A DNA stretch of 39,639 nt from Streptomyces sp. man185 (GTDB lineage Bacteria > Actinomycetota > Actinomycetes > Streptomycetales > Streptomycetaceae), in contig NTHE01000068.1 in the NCBI GenBank assembly GCA_002551355.1, positions 1-39,639 of the forward strand. The letters run 5' to 3'. The position numbers and the translations under genes are program-made. Positions 1-9,717 of the stretch are shown piece after piece. The first letter of the stretch is position 1. Each line of letters begins with the position of its first letter. A model generated the notes under the pieces. It saw only the letters and a program-made list of their open reading frames with translations. It did not search any database and was not told the DNA's origin.

Positions 1-190
1 GCTCGGGCGCGTGCCGGAGCCGTGCCGCGCCCGTGCCGGCCTCCGCCCGGACAGCGGGTCGGACGGAGGCAGAACCGCAGACGTGGTCGCGGAGGTGGAC
101 ATGGTCGTCGACGTGGACGATGGATCGGTCGAGGCGGCAGAGGTGAACGGAGCGTCGGAAGCCGACGCCCGAGGAAATCGAAGGGCCATG
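1..190 (-). CDS. ComEA-like protein, N-terminal fragment (cut by window edge)
   Basis: An open minus-strand frame starts at ATG (188-190) and runs off the left edge without a stop, giving 63 residues. GTGAGGC lies just upstream as a possible ribosome-binding site. The translation begins MALRFPRAS, continues Ser/Thr-rich, then turns Arg-rich. This suits the variable N-terminus of streptomycete ComEA (helix-hairpin-helix DNA-binding competence-like protein), which precedes its membrane segment. The HhH domain lies outside the window, so the assignment rests mainly on position: comEA normally follows degV and leuS in Streptomyces. Being a coding frame is fairly likely; the name is inference. Confidence 0.5.
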
Positions 191-241
191 CCTCACGACG
201 TTAGGCACATCCGCCCGAACCCGCTGAGCAGCACCGAGTCC

Positions 242-268
242 TGTGGACAGCCCAGCAGTTGTGGACAA
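242..268. promoter_or_regulatory. Pair of DnaA-box-like 9-mers
   Basis: On the minus strand, TTGTCCACA (260-268, the Streptomyces DnaA-box consensus) and CTGTCCACA (242-250, one mismatch) lie 18 nt apart in the same orientation. The first sits inside the palindrome AGTTGT-GG-ACAACT (257-270). They fall in the gap between degV and the comEA-like start. Binding by DnaA is inference. Confidence 0.35.
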
Positions 269-304
269 CTCGGCCACTCTGCGGAGTGAAACTCCCCGGC
301 CCGT

Positions 305-1150
305 TCACCGCAGCGAGATCACCGCACCGAGCAGCCCCGGACCCGTGTGTGCGCCGATCACCGCGCCGACCTCGCTGACGTGGAGGTCGACCAGGCCGGG
401 AACGCGTTCGCGCAGCCGCTCGGCCAGGCGCTCCGCGCGCTCCGGGGCGGCGAGGTGGTGGACGGCGATGTCCACCGGGGCCGAACCCGCCCGCTCGGCG
501 ACGATCTCCTCCAGGCGGGCAATGGCCTTGGACGCTGTCCGCACCTTCTCCAGCATCTCGATCCGCCCCCCGTCGAGCTCCAGGATCGGCTTCACCGCCA
601 GCGCGGATCCCAGCAGGGCCTGTGCCGTGCCGATGCGGCCGCCCCGGCGCAGATAGTCGAGAGTGTCGACATAGAAATACGCCGAGGTGCCTGCGGCCCG
701 CTTCTCCGCAGCCGACACCGCTTCGTCCAGGCCGCCGCCCGCCTCGGCGGTCTCCGCCGCCGCGAGTGCGCAGAACCCCAGGGCCATGGCGACCATGCCG
801 GTGTCCACCACGCGTACCGGAACGGGGGCGTCCTTCGCCGCGAGCAGCGCGGCGTCGTACGTACCCGAGAACTCCGACGACAGGTGAAGCGACACCACCG
901 CGTCGGCTCCGCCCTCGGCCGCCGCCCGGTAGGCCGCGGCGAAGACCTCGGGGCTGGGGCGGGACGTGGTCACGGAGTGGCGTTTCTGCAGAGCCAGGGC
1001 GAGCGAGCGGGCCGAGATCTCCGTGCCCTCCTCCAGCGCCCGGTCGCCCAGGACGACGGTCAGCGGCACCGCGGTGATGCCGTGCCGTTCCATCGTCGGG
1101 CGCGGCAGGTAGGCCGTGGAATCGGTGACGATAGCGACATGGCGGGACAT
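305..1150 (-). CDS. DegV family fatty-acid-binding protein
   Basis: A 281-residue protein of normal length for the DegV family, which binds fatty acids; in Firmicutes such proteins (FakB) present them to a fatty acid kinase. Visible family motifs are TDST near residue 9, TSRPSP about residue 62, the VVDTG segment, LRRGGRI in the second half, and GAHTGPG at the C-terminus. I chose ATG at 1150 because it places MSRHVAIVTDST at the N-terminus; the frame is open about 20 codons further, but that extension has no family likeness. It lies between a coiled-coil membrane protein and the comEA-like gene. No kinase partner is visible here, so the physiological role is unknown. The family call is firm. 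Confidence 0.9.
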   Translation of the reverse strand: MSRHVAIVTDSTAYLPRPTMERHGITAVPLTVVLGDRALEEGTEISARSLALALQKRHSVTTSRPSPEVFAAAYRAAAEGGADAVVSLHLSSEFSGTYDAALLAAKDAPVPVRVVDTGMVAMALGFCALAAAETAEAGGGLDEAVSAAEKRAAGTSAYFYVDTLDYLRRGGRIGTAQALLGSALAVKPILELDGGRIEMLEKVRTASKAIARLEEIVAERAGSAPVDIAVHHLAAPERAERLAERLRERVPGLVDLHVSEVGAVIGAHTGPGLLGAVISLR

Positions 1151-1278
1151 GAGCCGGAGGTTACCTGGCCTGGTGGGAGTGCGGCAGCCCGGCCCCGGCC
1201 CTCTGATCATTCATGGCCGGTTCGGAACGTATCCGGTCGTGCGCGGCCCACGGACGTTCCCGCCCGGTCACACGTGCG

Positions 1279-2064
1279 TCAGTTCGTCGTTTCCGGCCGG
1301 GTGGACTTCTGCCACGGGTAGGTCGTGCGCAGTCGCGGGTCCGGTGCGGTGATCGCCTGCGGGCTCTCCTCGCGGGCCGGTCCGGACCACGCCTCGTCGG
1401 CCGTGCTGCTGTTACCGGCCGAGGGGCCCGCCGAGGCGGCCGGCTCCGGCCAGTCCGTCCCGGAGTCCTGGCCCGGCCTCGTGGCGGAGGCCCCCGCGCC
1501 GGACGCCTGCGACGACTCGTCCACGTCCCAGTGCCGCAGCGCGCCGGCCTCGATGTCGATCTGCGCGTTCAGCGCGTCCAGGTCGTCGTCGGCGAACTGC
1601 CGCGCACGGTCCCGTGCCGCCCAGCGCAGCGACTCCGCCGAGTGCGTGATCCGCTGCGTGCGTTCCCTCAGCTTGGGCAGCAGGCCCGCGACCGTCGCCC
1701 GGTCCGGCTCGCGCTCCAGCCTCTTCAGCTCGTCGTCCAGCTCCAGACCGTGGGCGCTCAGCCGCCGGAACAGCGCCACCGACTCCGCCAGGGAGGCGTC
1801 CTCGGCGACCCCGGCGTGCAGGGCGTCCTGTGTGGCCCGCATCGAGGTGCGCAGGGAGAGCCGGAGCTGCGCGAGCTCGCCCGCGACACCCACCTGCCCG
1901 AAGCTCTTGGCCCGGAGCGTGGTGTCCTCCACGGTGCGACGGGCCTGCGTGATGGTGCGGTCGACGCCGCGCCTGGCCGCGCCGACGGCCTTCACGGTCG
2001 CGTAGACACCCAGCGCGACGAATGCGACCAGGAGCAACGCGAGGATCGTGATCGCGGCTTCCAT
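1279..2064 (-). CDS. Conserved hypothetical single-pass membrane protein with coiled coil
   Basis: A 261-residue protein starting at ATG 2062-2064 behind a GAGGGG ribosome-binding site. Residues 4-25 form one hydrophobic membrane segment at the extreme N-terminus. Residues about 30-190 are charged, helix-prone and rich in Arg, Glu, Leu and Ala, consistent with a coiled coil. The last 60 residues are Ser/Gly/Pro-rich and probably disordered. The topology (N-terminal anchor plus long helical domain) is that of a cytoplasmic membrane-tethered scaffold. I do not recognise a named family and no catalytic motif is visible. It lies between leuS (with a terminator in between) and degV, probably with its own promoter. 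Confidence 0.8.
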   Translation of the reverse strand: MEAAITILALLLVAFVALGVYATVKAVGAARRGVDRTITQARRTVEDTTLRAKSFGQVGVAGELAQLRLSLRTSMRATQDALHAGVAEDASLAESVALFRRLSAHGLELDDELKRLEREPDRATVAGLLPKLRERTQRITHSAESLRWAARDRARQFADDDLDALNAQIDIEAGALRHWDVDESSQASGAGASATRPGQDSGTDWPEPAASAGPSAGNSSTADEAWSGPAREESPQAITAPDPRLRTTYPWQKSTRPETTN

Positions 2065-2127
2065 GAATGCCCCTCGGTGTCTCGATGCGGCCGCCGGTAC
2101 CGGTCGCTCCCTCCACCGTAAACGGAA

Positions 2128-2168
2128 CGGGCAGGCCGAGGGTTCCTTCGGAACCCCCAACCTGCCCG
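2128..2168 (-). terminator. Intrinsic terminator after leuS
   Basis: Inverted repeat CGGGCAGG/CCTGCCCG (2128-2135 with 2161-2168) encloses a second stem GGTTCC/GGAACC. On the minus strand the hairpin is followed by TTCCGTTT. It lies 47 nt beyond the leuS stop codon, before the next minus-strand gene. Confidence 0.7.
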
Positions 2169-2214
2169 TAGGGGATGGCCCTGACCGCGCACCGCGACCG
2201 TCAGAGGGCAGCCG

Positions 2215-5088
<2,874 letters not shown>

Positions 5089-5134
5089 GATCCTCAAAGC
5101 TCCATCGATCGTCATCTGCCGGGAAACGAAAAAT

Positions 5135-5152
5135 CCCCTCGCACAGGAGGGG
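5135..5152 (-). terminator. Attenuator terminator in the leuS leader
   Basis: On the minus strand CCCCTC-N6-GAGGGG is followed directly by ATTTTTCGTTT, an unusually good T-run for a Streptomyces terminator. It lies about 46 nt downstream of the leader-peptide stop and 46 nt upstream of the leuS ATG. It therefore must be read through or disrupted for leuS expression. Confidence 0.8.
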
Positions 5153-5155
5153 ACG

Positions 5156-5206
5156 CCGCGCTGACTCCGACCAGGCGTTCTCACCGGTCGGAACTGGTCA
5201 GCGCGG
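5156..5206 (-). promoter_or_regulatory. Large stem-loop of the leuS attenuator
   Basis: CCGCGCTGAC and GTCAGCGCGG (5197-5206 with 5156-5165) pair over 10 bp. The inner TCCGACC/GGTCGGA pair (5166-5172 with 5186-5192) adds 7 bp. The outer arm overlaps the leader-peptide stop codon, so a ribosome reaching the stop would occlude this stem, while one stalled at the Leu codons would leave more of it free. I could not identify the exact competing antiterminator pairing with the downstream terminator by eye. Confidence 0.65.
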
Positions 5207-5236
5207 CTCGCTAAGCAGAAGGCGTACGGCACGCAT
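5198..5236 (-). CDS. Leucine-rich leader peptide of the leuS attenuator
   Basis: A 12-codon open frame, MRAVRLLLSEPR, lies ahead of leuS. Its three adjacent Leu codons are CTT CTG CTT; CTT is rare in Streptomyces, so slow decoding when leucyl-tRNA is short is plausible. There is no ribosome-binding site. A TACCCT -10-like hexamer ends 6 nt before the ATG, so transcription probably starts at or next to the A of the start codon and the peptide is translated leaderless. Its stop codon lies in the 5' arm of a strong stem, followed by a terminator. This is the textbook arrangement of ribosome-mediated attenuation. The peptide itself is not expected to have another function. Confidence 0.75.
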   Translation of the reverse strand: MRAVRLLLSEPR

Positions 5237-5242
5237 GGCGTC

Positions 5243-5248
5243 AGGGTA
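5243..5248 (-). promoter_or_regulatory. -10 element for the leuS leader transcript
   Basis: TACCCT on the minus strand fits the TANNNT pattern and ends 6 nt before the leader-peptide ATG, predicting a leaderless start. No convincing -35 hexamer is seen at 17-18 nt spacing. Confidence 0.45.
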
Positions 5249-5617
5249 CCGCACGGGGCCGGAGGGGAGCGGGGAGTAACCAGGGGGCGGACATCGGCGC
5301 GCGAGCCGGAATCCCACCGCCCGCACGCCCGCTCGCACGCTGCAGAACACACCGTCAGCACACCGCCCCCCGATCACGCTCCGTAGCACGAACGTGACGC
5401 TTCCGTGGATGCGGCGTGTGCGTTCTATGGGCTTCCCACGAGCTTTTCGCGGAGCCCTGGGGCGGTGTCCGGGGCAGGGGGAACGCCCGGGAAGCGGGGG
5501 TTACTCCGCGTACCGACCTCTTTCGGGGCAACCGAGCAAACCTCGTACTGGTTGGTATGGGGCGTCCTAGCATGCGGCAACGGGACCGCTTTGCCGAACT
5601 ATTCGGAGTCGCCCCCC
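5249..5617. other. Divergent intergenic region between leuS leader and the redox pair
   Basis: About 370 nt with no convincing gene on either strand; a minus-strand frame of 103 codons here (5355-5666) has no protein-like composition. On the plus strand TAGCAT (5568-5573) is a good -10 match 45 nt ahead of the membrane-protein start, but no clear -35 accompanies it. Nothing else is evident. Confidence 0.35.
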
Positions 5618-7084
5618 ATGAACCCTCATCGCAAGATCCGCGTATCCCCCAGCATGAGCCCCGCAATGAGTCGGCCGGTACAGGGCGGCCTGACTGTCGC
5701 CGCGTTGGTCTTCGTCCCTCTGTTCGCCGTCGCAGGGAGCGACGAACTGCGCACCACCCTCGATTTCACCACCGGCGTCCTGTCGCTGGTGTCACTCAGC
5801 GCGGCCGTCGCCTGGGGCCTGCTGGCCACCGACCGGCTGTTCCTCTCCACCCGTCAGCGCATCGTCTGCCAGGGCATTCACCGGGCCACCGCCGTGGCCT
5901 CGCTCGGCTTTCTCCTGCTGCACGGAACCGTGAAGGTCGCCCTCGGGCATGTGGCGTTGATCGGCGCCCTCATACCCTTCAGTCTCGGCGTGACCGGCGC
6001 GGCGGGACTGATCGGCTTCGGCTCGCTGGCCGGGCTGCTGATGGTCGTCACGGCCGCGACCGGCGCCCTGCGCAGCGCCTTCGCACAGCCCTCCCCCAAG
6101 ACCGCCCGGCTCGGGCAGTCGCTGGGCTCGCCCCGGGACACGGGCGGGATCGCGGGCCGGTGGCGCGCCCTGCACGCGCTGGCGTATCCGGCGTGGTGCG
6201 CCGCGCTGGTCCACGGCCTCTACGCGGGGCGCGCGCCCGCCACCTGGGTGGTCGTGATGTACGGGCTCTGCCTCGTCGGGGTCGCCGGGGCACTGTGCCT
6301 GCGGCTGCTGCCGCGCCCGACGAAGCGGCGGATCGCCGACCGGGTCGCCGAACTGCTGGGCCAGGGGCTCCCGGCCGCTCCCGATCCGGTCCTGCGGGAG
6401 TCCTCATCGTCCGCCGGGGAGCCCTGGTCCGATCCGGCCGCCTGGAGCGAGCCGGACCGGGACGTACGGGGCACGCCGGTGCGCCCGCGCACCCTCTCGG
6501 CGCCGATACCCCCGGCCGCGCCCCCGCCCACGGCGATCCCCGGCTCGCTGCACGAAGCGCCGACGGAGACGCTGTACGGCGACCGTTCGCCCCTGTACGA
6601 GCCCCCGCCCCGCAGCGCCGACCGCATCGCCTTCGGCCCGCCGGAGGCCCTGCCGGACCACGGGCGGCGGAAAGCCGGGCCGGGCCCCGGACCGGGCATA
6701 ACGGCCGGATACCGCGCCGTCTCGCTCGGCGGCGGCCCGCCGCTCCCGCCACAGACCCGCTGGCCCTCGCCGTCCCCCGCGCCGCCCGCGCAGGCGCACC
6801 ACGGTCCGCCCCGGCAGGACCCCTCGGCGCACACCACACAGGAGCACATGTACGCGGCGGCGCAGGAGCACACCTACGCGGCGCCTTCCGACGAAACACC
6901 GGATTACGGCGCGCCGAAGCACGGCTCCCCGGAACACGCCGGCGCACCGACCGCATACGACACCACCGCGACCGCCCCCATTGCCTCCCCCTTCGCCGCG
7001 CCCCGTGCCGAACCGGGGCCCGGACCGTTCACCGCGCCCCCGGCCGGCGAACCCTGGCACGCACCCGCAGGAGACCGACCGTGA
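5618..7084 (+). CDS. Ferric-reductase-like heme membrane protein with proline-rich tail
   Basis: A 488-residue protein. Residues about 20-235 hold some six hydrophobic segments. Two histidine pairs, H88/H102 and H186/H199, sit on two helices with spacings of 14 and 13, the pattern that binds two stacked b hemes in ferric-reductase and NOX-type membrane domains. Residues 245-488 are Pro/Ala/Gly-rich, low in complexity and probably disordered in the cytoplasm. ATG 5618 has GGAG about 9 nt upstream; in-frame ATGs at codons 13 and 17 are alternatives. The stop overlaps the start of the downstream NuoF-like gene by 4 nt (GTGA), implying translational coupling. There is no flavin or NAD domain of its own. 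I infer it exchanges electrons with the flavoprotein encoded next. Substrate unknown. Confidence 0.7.
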   Translation: MNPHRKIRVSPSMSPAMSRPVQGGLTVAALVFVPLFAVAGSDELRTTLDFTTGVLSLVSLSAAVAWGLLATDRLFLSTRQRIVCQGIHRATAVASLGFLLLHGTVKVALGHVALIGALIPFSLGVTGAAGLIGFGSLAGLLMVVTAATGALRSAFAQPSPKTARLGQSLGSPRDTGGIAGRWRALHALAYPAWCAALVHGLYAGRAPATWVVVMYGLCLVGVAGALCLRLLPRPTKRRIADRVAELLGQGLPAAPDPVLRESSSSAGEPWSDPAAWSEPDRDVRGTPVRPRTLSAPIPPAAPPPTAIPGSLHEAPTETLYGDRSPLYEPPPRSADRIAFGPPEALPDHGRRKAGPGPGPGITAGYRAVSLGGGPPLPPQTRWPSPSPAPPAQAHHGPPRQDPSAHTTQEHMYAAAQEHTYAAPSDETPDYGAPKHGSPEHAGAPTAYDTTATAPIASPFAAPRAEPGPGPFTAPPAGEPWHAPAGDRP

Positions 7085-8658
7085 ACGTCCCCCTCCCCGA
7101 TGTTCCCGAGGTCCGCGTCGTCGGACTGCCGCAACTGACCACCGGATTCGACCTGGTGGAGCGGCTCGACCTCGCCATGCACCTCAAGGTGCACGGGCCG
7201 CTGGAGCCGATGACCGGTGAACGGCTGGCCGAACTGGCCGAAGCGATCTCCCTGCGCGGAAGGGGAGGCGCCGGCTTCCCGTTCGGCAAGAAGCTGCGGG
7301 CAGTGGCGAAGGCCTCCATCCGGCGCGGTGTGCGGCCCGCCGTGGTGATCAACGGCAGTGAGGGCGAACCTGCCTGCCGCAAGGACACCGTCCTGCTCAA
7401 CCGCGCCCCGCACCTGATCCTGGACGGTGCGCTGCTGGCCGCGGAGGCACTGGGCGCGCGCACCCTGGTCGTCGCCGTCACCCGCAACTCCACGGAGATC
7501 TCCGTACGGGCGGCCCTCGCCGAGCGCGGCCTCTCCGACCGGCGCGGCCAGCAGTTGCGCGCCCGGGTGGTCCGCACCCCGGAGCGCATGGTCTCGGGCG
7601 AGGCCTCCTCGGTGATCCGGGCGGCCAACGGCGGGCCCGCCCTGCCACCGGGCCGGCGCGAGCGGGCGGCGGAGACAGGGGTGGGCGGCGCGCCGACGCT
7701 GCTGTCGAACGCGGAGACGTACGCCCAGCTCGCCGTCGCCGCCCGGATCGGCCCCCGCCGCTACGGGCACACCGGGCTGCCGGGCGAACCGGGCACCGTC
7801 CTGCTCACCGTCTCCGGCGCCGTGGCCCGGCCCATGGTCGTCGAGGTGCCGACCGGGGTGCCGCTGCGGTACGTCCTGCAGCTCGCCGGAGCCCCGCCGC
7901 TCCCCCAGGGAGTCCTGACCGGCGGCTATCACGGCAACTGGATCGACGCGGTCTCCTCGCACAACGCCGTGGTCTCCCGTGAGTCCCTGGCCACCGTGGG
8001 GGGCGCGCTCGGCGCGGGGGCCATCCTGCCGATCGGCCCGGACACCTGTCCGCTCGGCGAATCGCTCCGGATAGCCAACTGGCTGGCCGCCGAGACCGCC
8101 GGACAGTGCGGTCCGTGCAAGCTGGGGCTCCCCGCCGCCGCGGGCGGGCTCTCCGACGTGCTGAACGGGGGCGGGCCCGCCGCCCTGGAGGCCCTGCGCG
8201 AGGTCACCCAGGCCGTGAAGGGCCGCGGCGCGTGCAAACACCCGGACGGTTCCGCCCGGTTCCTGCTCTCGACCCTGTCGGCGTTCACGGACGACCTCGC
8301 CGCACACGTCCTGGACGGCGGCTGCGGCCGGGAGACGGTCGGGGTGCTGCCGCTGCCCGCACCCGGCTACCAGGATCTGGAGGAGTCGATTCCGAGCGGC
8401 GAGAAGCTCGCGGTCGACTGGACGCTCTGCCGGGGCCACGGCCTGTGCGCGGACATCGTCCCCGAGCTCATCCGGCTGAGCCCGGACGGCTTTCCGGCAC
8501 TGGCGGACGCCGCCGTTCCGATGCATCTGCGTGGGCGCGCGCAGCGGGCCGTAAGGCGCTGCCCCGCCCTGGCGCTCCGCATCGAGCAGCCGCCGGCCGA
8601 ACAGCGTCCCGCCCTCCCGGCCGCGAATCGGCGTGCCCTGGGCAGCGGGCGCGGCTGA
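7081..8658 (+). CDS. NuoF-like flavoprotein fused to a C-terminal ferredoxin domain
   Basis: A 525-residue protein starting at GTG 7081 behind AGGAG, overlapping the previous gene by 4 nt. The N-terminal part matches the 51-kDa subunit of complex I: the glycine-rich GRGGAGFPFG (60-69) and SEGEP motifs bind FMN/NADH, followed by an SLBB region. The N3 iron-sulfur site appears incomplete. The usual C-G-x-C-x-P-C element reads A-G-Q-C-G-P-C, leaving Cys343, Cys346 and distal Cys385, with Ala340 where the first ligand should be. The C-terminus (about 440-505) is a ferredoxin-like domain with C450, H453, C456 and C494-P, the 3Fe-4S pattern of Streptomyces ferredoxins where the second Cys is replaced. 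It is not part of a nuo operon. Probable NAD(P)H-linked electron input for the heme membrane partner; this is inference. Confidence 0.8.
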   Translation: MNVPLPDVPEVRVVGLPQLTTGFDLVERLDLAMHLKVHGPLEPMTGERLAELAEAISLRGRGGAGFPFGKKLRAVAKASIRRGVRPAVVINGSEGEPACRKDTVLLNRAPHLILDGALLAAEALGARTLVVAVTRNSTEISVRAALAERGLSDRRGQQLRARVVRTPERMVSGEASSVIRAANGGPALPPGRRERAAETGVGGAPTLLSNAETYAQLAVAARIGPRRYGHTGLPGEPGTVLLTVSGAVARPMVVEVPTGVPLRYVLQLAGAPPLPQGVLTGGYHGNWIDAVSSHNAVVSRESLATVGGALGAGAILPIGPDTCPLGESLRIANWLAAETAGQCGPCKLGLPAAAGGLSDVLNGGGPAALEALREVTQAVKGRGACKHPDGSARFLLSTLSAFTDDLAAHVLDGGCGRETVGVLPLPAPGYQDLEESIPSGEKLAVDWTLCRGHGLCADIVPELIRLSPDGFPALADAAVPMHLRGRAQRAVRRCPALALRIEQPPAEQRPALPAANRRALGSGRG

Positions 8659-8682
8659 TCGGGCGAAGGCGGTCCGGAAAAG

Positions 8683-8717
8683 AGAAGCGGGCCACCCGAT
8701 CCGGGTGGCCCGCTTCT
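8683..8717. terminator. Bidirectional terminator between the redox operon and tRNA-Ala
   Basis: A perfect 16-bp inverted repeat, beginning AGAAGCGGG and closing around loop ATC. It lies 24 nt after the stop of the plus-strand flavoprotein gene and 15 nt beyond the 3' end of the minus-strand tRNA, so it can serve both. Confidence 0.85.
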
Positions 8718-8732
8718 TCACTGTCGATCTTG

Positions 8733-8805
8733 TGGAGCTAAGGAGAATTGAACTCCTGACCTCCTGCATGCCATGCAGGCGCTCTACCAACTGAGCTATA
8801 GCCCC
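8733..8805 (-). tRNA. tRNA-Ala(GGC), copy 1
   Basis: A 73-nt cloverleaf: acceptor GGGGCTA/TAGCTCC, D-arm GCTC/GAGC, anticodon stem CCTGC/GCAGG, loop ATGGCAT with anticodon GGC, T-arm AGGAG/CTCCT with TTCAATT. The G3-T70 wobble pair, the alanine identity element, is present. CCA is not encoded. It is identical over all 73 nt to the copy at 9507-9579. A hairpin terminator follows. Confidence 0.97.
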
Positions 8806-8846
8806 GTGCTGCTTGCCGCCCGGTTTCCCTTGGCGACATCGAGAAC

Positions 8847-8875
8847 ATTACACGCACACCCCAGTGCTTCACCAA
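8847..8875 (-). promoter_or_regulatory. Promoter of tRNA-Ala copy 1
   Basis: TTGGTG (8870-8875) and TGTAAT (8847-8852) on the minus strand are separated by 17 nt. They lie about 41 nt upstream of the mature tRNA 5' end, giving a short processed leader. Confidence 0.45.
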
Positions 8876-8949
8876 ATCGTTTCCGGTCTGCACCGATGCG
8901 CCCGAATCATCCCGAGCGTCACTCCGGGAACCGAACCGTCAGCCGCAGG

Positions 8950-9183
8950 TCAGGCGGTTGCGAAGGAGTAGAAGCGCTTGAGGGTGCAGTGCTCCTCCAG
9001 GAGCCGCCCGTAGATCGGCTCCCCCTCCAGCTCCCGGTAGGTCTCGATGGGGTCGCCTTTTATGATCAACGCCCGCGCGCATTCCTCGCACCAGTACTGG
9101 TACTCCGGGTTGACCGGCTCCATGTCCCTGACGATGGGCGTACCGCTGCCGCACCAGTCGCATTTACGCCTGTGTGCACCCAT
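8950..9183 (-). CDS. Small zinc-ribbon-like protein, 77 residues
   Basis: A 77-residue protein with two Cys pairs, C8-x2-C11 (CDWC) and C32-x2-C35 (CEEC), the spacing of a small treble-clef or zinc-ribbon domain. The rest is acidic and ends in a Tyr/Phe-containing tail (KRFYSFATA). ATG 9183 lies 3 nt after the stop of the preceding minus-strand gene, with GGAG inside that gene as ribosome-binding site, so the two are surely cotranscribed. No named family is recognised. Both small proteins sit between two identical tRNA-Ala genes. Nucleic-acid or protein binding is possible but is only inferred from the zinc fold. Confidence 0.8.
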   Translation of the reverse strand: MGAHRRKCDWCGSGTPIVRDMEPVNPEYQYWCEECARALIIKGDPIETYRELEGEPIYGRLLEEHCTLKRFYSFATA

Positions 9184-9186
9184 CAG

Positions 9187-9375
9187 TCAGCTCCAGCTGT
9201 GGCCGCAGGCCGTGCACACGTAGGAAACCCCTCCGTTGTCACCCAGAACCTGGGCCACATGGGACGAACCGCAGGACGGACAGCCGAGACGGGATCGAAC
9301 TTCGGACGTTACGGGGCCGGGGGGCGAGGCGGCGACAAGGCGCTGGTCGGGGACGTGTTCGCGACTCGCAGGCAT
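9187..9375 (-). CDS. Small zinc-ribbon-like protein, 62 residues
   Basis: A 62-residue protein starting at ATG 9375 after a strong GGGAGGGAG ribosome-binding site. The C-terminal half holds a zinc ribbon, CPSC (C33, C36) and CTAC (C55, C58), about 18 residues apart, ending CGHSWS, as in many rubredoxin-like or transcription-factor-like ribbons. The N-terminal 30 residues look disordered. The frame is open upstream into the tRNA-Ala gene, but that extension has no ribosome-binding site. It is the first gene of a two-gene unit with the 77-residue zinc-ribbon protein. Function unknown. Confidence 0.75.
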   Translation of the reverse strand: MPASREHVPDQRLVAASPPGPVTSEVRSRLGCPSCGSSHVAQVLGDNGGVSYVCTACGHSWS

Positions 9376-9471
9376 CGCGCTCCCTCCCGATCGGTACGTC
9401 GCCCCCTCCGGCGTTCCGATTCTGCCATGACCCCGCAAGGGGGTCAGCCCGCTCGGCACCCCCATGCAGAA

Positions 9472-9499
9472 GATCCCGCCCCCTGGTGGGGACGGGATC
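9472..9499 (-). terminator. Terminator after tRNA-Ala copy 2
   Basis: GATCCCGCCCC (9472-9482) pairs with GGGG-A-CGGGATC (9488-9499), with one bulged A and a 5-nt loop. It begins 8 nt past the 3' end of the minus-strand tRNA. Confidence 0.65.
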
Positions 9500-9506
9500 C
9501 TGATTG

Positions 9507-9579
9507 TGGAGCTAAGGAGAATTGAACTCCTGACCTCCTGCATGCCATGCAGGCGCTCTACCAACTGAGCTATAGCCCC
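9507..9579 (-). tRNA. tRNA-Ala(GGC), copy 2
   Basis: Identical over all 73 nt to the copy at 8733-8805: same anticodon GGC in loop ATGGCAT, same G3-T70 alanine identity pair, no encoded CCA. Flanking sequences differ between the copies, so only the mature gene is repeated. Confidence 0.97.
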
Positions 9580-9625
9580 GCTGTTCGCTGTGTTTCCCTG
9601 CGTTTCCGCGCTGCGAACAAGAAGA

Positions 9626-9655
9626 ACTTTAGCCTGCGACCGGCCGGAAAGTGAA
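9626..9655 (-). promoter_or_regulatory. Possible promoter of tRNA-Ala copy 2
   Basis: TTCACT (9650-9655) and TAAAGT (9626-9631) on the minus strand are 18 nt apart and lie about 47 nt upstream of the tRNA. Both boxes are imperfect. Confidence 0.35.
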
Positions 9656-9717
9656 ATCCGGCCCGGGCCGCCCGAGGGCGGCCCGCGAACGGCCCCTCAA
9701 CGGCCTCCCGGCGACGT

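Noticed and set aside
5355..5666. Minus-strand frame of 103 codons upstream of the leuS leader
   Set aside because: Composition is not protein-like, it has no ribosome-binding site, and it crosses the promoter and start of the divergent membrane-protein gene.
8733..9579. Direct tRNA repeats as attachment sites of an integrated element
   Set aside because: The enclosed 0.7 kb has no integrase or mobility gene and each tRNA has its own promoter and terminator; simple duplication fits better.
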